A stretch of 64,000 bases of DNA, from positions 41,894,456 to 41,958,455 of the forward strand of contig CM049318.1 of the NCBI GenBank assembly GCA_026874595.1. Direction: 5' to 3'. The translations under genes were made by a program, and so were the position numbers. The notes under the pieces are model-generated. The model searched no databases, had not been told where the DNA came from, and saw only the letters and a program-made list of their open reading frames with translations. Origin of the DNA: Sipunculus nudus. Its lineage: Eukaryota > Annelida > Sipuncula > Golfingiida > Sipunculidae. How positions within the stretch are numbered: the stretch's first letter is position 1; each line of letters begins with the position of its first letter. This document shows, one piece after another, positions 61,778 through 64,000 of this stretch.

Positions 61778-62416
61778 TCTTACGGAACCTAATATCAACA
61801 GATCACGTAGTCCTGACGAACATACATTCTGTAATGGAGATAAAAAAAATCAGATTCTGTAACACTAAGCAGCGTGAAATGTCTAGGGCAATGATCAGTG
61901 TTTTTTTTTGTTAACAAATAATTTTAATTTTATTCTTAAAACAACCGTAACATTACAATACACTAAATCAATACAATTAAACAGTACAACAACAGTATAA
62001 CAGCTATTCAATATAATCACACAGTATAATAAACAAAGTGCACAGTATCTGGATACCACCACTGTCACAGCGACAAGTCCTTTAAAATGTATAAACCGTA
62101 CACACAAATCTTCTCAGAGAATAACAGTCTGATGTAATCAGAAAATCATTCTACTGTAATCCAAAGTTAAATCCTGGCAGTGATCCGAAATGCAAACTGA
62201 GGACTCTATAAAATCCATCACAAATTAAAAAAAAAAAACGCTGTAACGACCGCAATTATAGGAAAAGGTCAACTCTTCTGTGTCCGTTGGAATATTCTCT
62301 CACCTCTCGGCTCTAAAACCCAGCCCTTATTTATAGCTTTTCATCTCAAGCCGAGAACTTTCCATTTCGTGCTACACGAACTAAATGTCAACAACACAGG
62401 GAACATCCCTGTAACA
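61778..62416 (-). mobile_element. Solo LTR, family L1, copy D
   Basis: 639 bp on the minus strand, the shortest copy. The plus strand starts TCTTACGGAACCTAAT, with one change in the terminal TG, and ends CCCTGTAACA. It is flanked by a perfect 4-bp duplication, CCAT, at 61774-61777 and 62417-62420. The TATA region (GCTATAAATAAGGGC on the minus strand, about 62325-62338), TTAGAGCCGAG, GGTGGTATCCAG and CATTTCACGCTGC are conserved. About 200 bp upstream of the TATA box are missing relative to copies A-C, so the U3 part is deleted. Confidence 0.92.
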
Positions 62417-62466
62417 CCATATATCTTAATAAGCGGTAGGAGCACCAATCAGCCATTTTCCCCTAT

Positions 62467-62492
62467 TATTATTATTATTATTATTATTATAT
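62467..62492. repeat. (ATT)n microsatellite
   Basis: About eight ATT units. Confidence 0.93.
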
Positions 62493-62759
62493 TCATTATA
62501 TCGCGCAAACGTTCTTCAAATTTCTGTGCGCTTCCCATAAAAAATACAGTGTTAGGTTTTATAAAATACACATTAAAGACATTCATAATTTGATACTGCA
62601 TCACAATATTACATCATTAAAAAAGTTAAAATATATGTTTTGCCTAATAACAACAGTTTCAGTAAAACACCTGAAAAAGAGAGTTTGAGGTGCTTTTAAA
62701 AGATGCTTGTTGATTGGTTCTCAGATAGCACCAGGTGTTCTGTGTGATCTGGCCCCATA

Positions 62760-63690
62760 CTGGTTTGAAGCCTTCAAAAGATTAAGCTTCCATTAGTCCG
62801 ATGATGAAATCAAGGCTCTGTAAGGTTAGTATAGACAGCAAAGGTATTGTGGTGCAGTGACAGAGTGCAAAGTTTTCTGTATGGCTGCTATGATCCTAAA
62901 AGTAATTCTCTGTCTTACAGAGAGCCTGTGTTGATCTTCTCAAAGAAGGTCAAGGCAGGCTCCGACTGGTTTTAGCTTTATGACCTCACCACGAATCTTC
63001 GATTTGATTTTTTTTTTCGCTAGAATCCCGTTATTCTTGCTTGTGATGACCTACACCTCTGTCTTAGAATCATCAAGTTTTGATTTATTCTCAGTCATCT
63101 ACAGCCACACATCAGCAACACAGTCTTCCATGGTCTGGAATTGATTTCTGTTTTTCAAACAATGGTCATCAGCGAACCCCTGGCGTGAAGACTTAATGAC
63201 TCTTCTTTGCGGAAGAACGTAAGTAAGGAAGAGCAGAAGGCCTGGACGGAACCCTGGGACACTCCTGTGTTGACAATGACTTCTGATGATATGCTGTTGT
63301 TGATGTGGACAGCTTGCTAGCGAATCGCGAGGTAGGATTTCATCCACCGTTAGGCAGTGCAATGATGCCCATCCTCCTCTTCTATTCTCTGACGGAGGAT
63401 GGTGTGGTCCACCGTGTCGAAAAGTAGCAGTGAGGTAACCAAGTAACACCAACATTTCATAATCACCGTTATCAGACTTGATCCTGATGAGAGCTGTTTC
63501 AGTGCTTGACCCCTGTTTATATGCAGACTGTATCATACCATGAAGAACACTTCTGGACAAAATTTTATTGAGTTTACAGGCAATCTGTTTCCCATTTACA
63601 TAAATGAGGAATGGTATGTTAGAAACTGGACGATAATTCCTGAAACAGTTCAAATCTTTATCAAGGGTATCACTTGCTTAGGATCATCAG
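62760..63690 (-). pseudogene. Decayed CR1-like non-LTR reverse transcriptase
   Basis: Minus strand, with reading moving through several frames. Order of RT landmarks: DPKQVIPLIK near 63690, then NYRPVSNIPF (about 63635), QSAYKQGSSTETALIRIKSD (RT fingers, about 63520), LLGYLTATF and, in another frame, DTVDHTILRQR (the catalytic region, about 63430). Next come RWMKSYLA, VNTGVSQGSV (the PQG box changed to SQG), GLLLFLTYVLPQ and FADDHCLKNRNQ (the YADD box as FADD), then MTENKSKLDDSKTEV after a TAG at 63096-63098. Thumb-like RIIAAIQKTLHSV follows near 62880. Stops and frameshifts are many, so it is dead and much older than the LINE at 4 kb, which belongs to a different subfamily. The 5' endonuclease may lie beyond 63.7 kb but is not recognisable. 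Confidence 0.85.
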
Positions 63691-64000
63691 GGAAGACCCC
63701 GATGAGGGGGAGCTGAGGGGGGTCCTGTGTGCAATCGTATGTCCCCTACGTTTGACTACTGATCCAGGTAGGACACTTTTAGAGGAGTAAAAAAAAAACT
63801 TGGGTAGACATCCTGGGTCGTGGGCAGAAAGGGTGAAATTCAAGATGGCGTCCAAAATGGCCGCCGAACCATTGAATCATACATAACTCGAAAAGTAATT
63901 GGGGTAGGGGATTGATTTTCGTGTCTTTGTCTATGTTTTTAGGGTCAAGGAATCTATTGAAACCATTTCCAAGACAGTACCATATTTGATAATGGTTTTA
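63691..64000. other. No gene recognised at the window edge
   Basis: Includes CAAGATGGCGTCCAAAATGG followed by CCGCCGAACC, a dispersed-repeat-like texture. The minus-strand ORF at 63670-63855 adjoins the LINE remnant but shows no clear endonuclease motif. Confidence 0.4.

Noticed and set aside
58175-62416. One full-length LTR retrotransposon bounded by copies C and D
   Set aside because: Each LTR has its own 4-bp duplication (CCTA and CCAT), the outer flanks do not match each other, and the 2.7 kb between them has no gag-pol, primer-binding site or polypurine tract that I can see.

Overview
This is eukaryotic, gene-poor, AT-rich DNA. It contains non-LTR reverse transcriptases of the CR1/L2/Rex1 type, solo LTRs, tRNA-related repeats, long satellite arrays and many (TA)n and poly(C)/(CA)n tracts. 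No prokaryotic gene, operon, rRNA or intact tRNA was seen. A marine invertebrate, most likely a mollusc, is the best guess. That rests on the repeat styles (TGACCTTGACCTTTGACC-type non-coding motifs, a multicopy orphan family, LINEs ending in a pentanucleotide tail) and is an inference.

Layout. 1-290 is one copy of an interspersed repeat that returns at 60.6 kb. 0.4-5.8 kb holds candidate exons of an unidentified minus-strand gene, with a 5'-truncated but uninterrupted LINE (3999-5536) among them. 6.0-7.4 kb is a broken copy of an orphan protein family. 7.4-17.5 kb is mostly non-coding, with a tRNA-like repeat (11.02 kb), a 46-bp minisatellite (12.5-13.6 kb) and a decayed coding remnant (14.0-14.6 kb). 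17.5-18.2 kb is a 55-bp minisatellite. 21.5-22.85 kb holds a solo LTR and a fold-back element with a hammerhead-ribozyme-like core. 23.5-36.2 kb is a 12.7-kb array of a 36-bp satellite with a 974-bp higher-order repeat. 37.4-44.6 kb is a 7.2-kb array of an unrelated 44-bp satellite with 2,024-bp and 1,540-bp higher-order periods. 44.6-64 kb has scattered repeats, a possible methyltransferase exon (49.1 kb), a 30-bp minisatellite inside older repeats (50.1-51.1 kb), three more solo LTRs of the same family (52.0, 58.2 and 61.8 kb), a tRNA-like fold-back (54.2 kb), the second copy of the opening repeat (60.6 kb) and a decayed minus-strand LINE (62.8-63.7 kb).

The genes form no visible pathway. 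The window reads as intergenic and intronic DNA shaped by satellite amplification and by retroelement insertion and decay. The strongest results are the solo-LTR family (two copies with perfect 4-bp target duplications), the nested higher-order structure of the two satellites, and the two fold-back elements with RNA-like cores.
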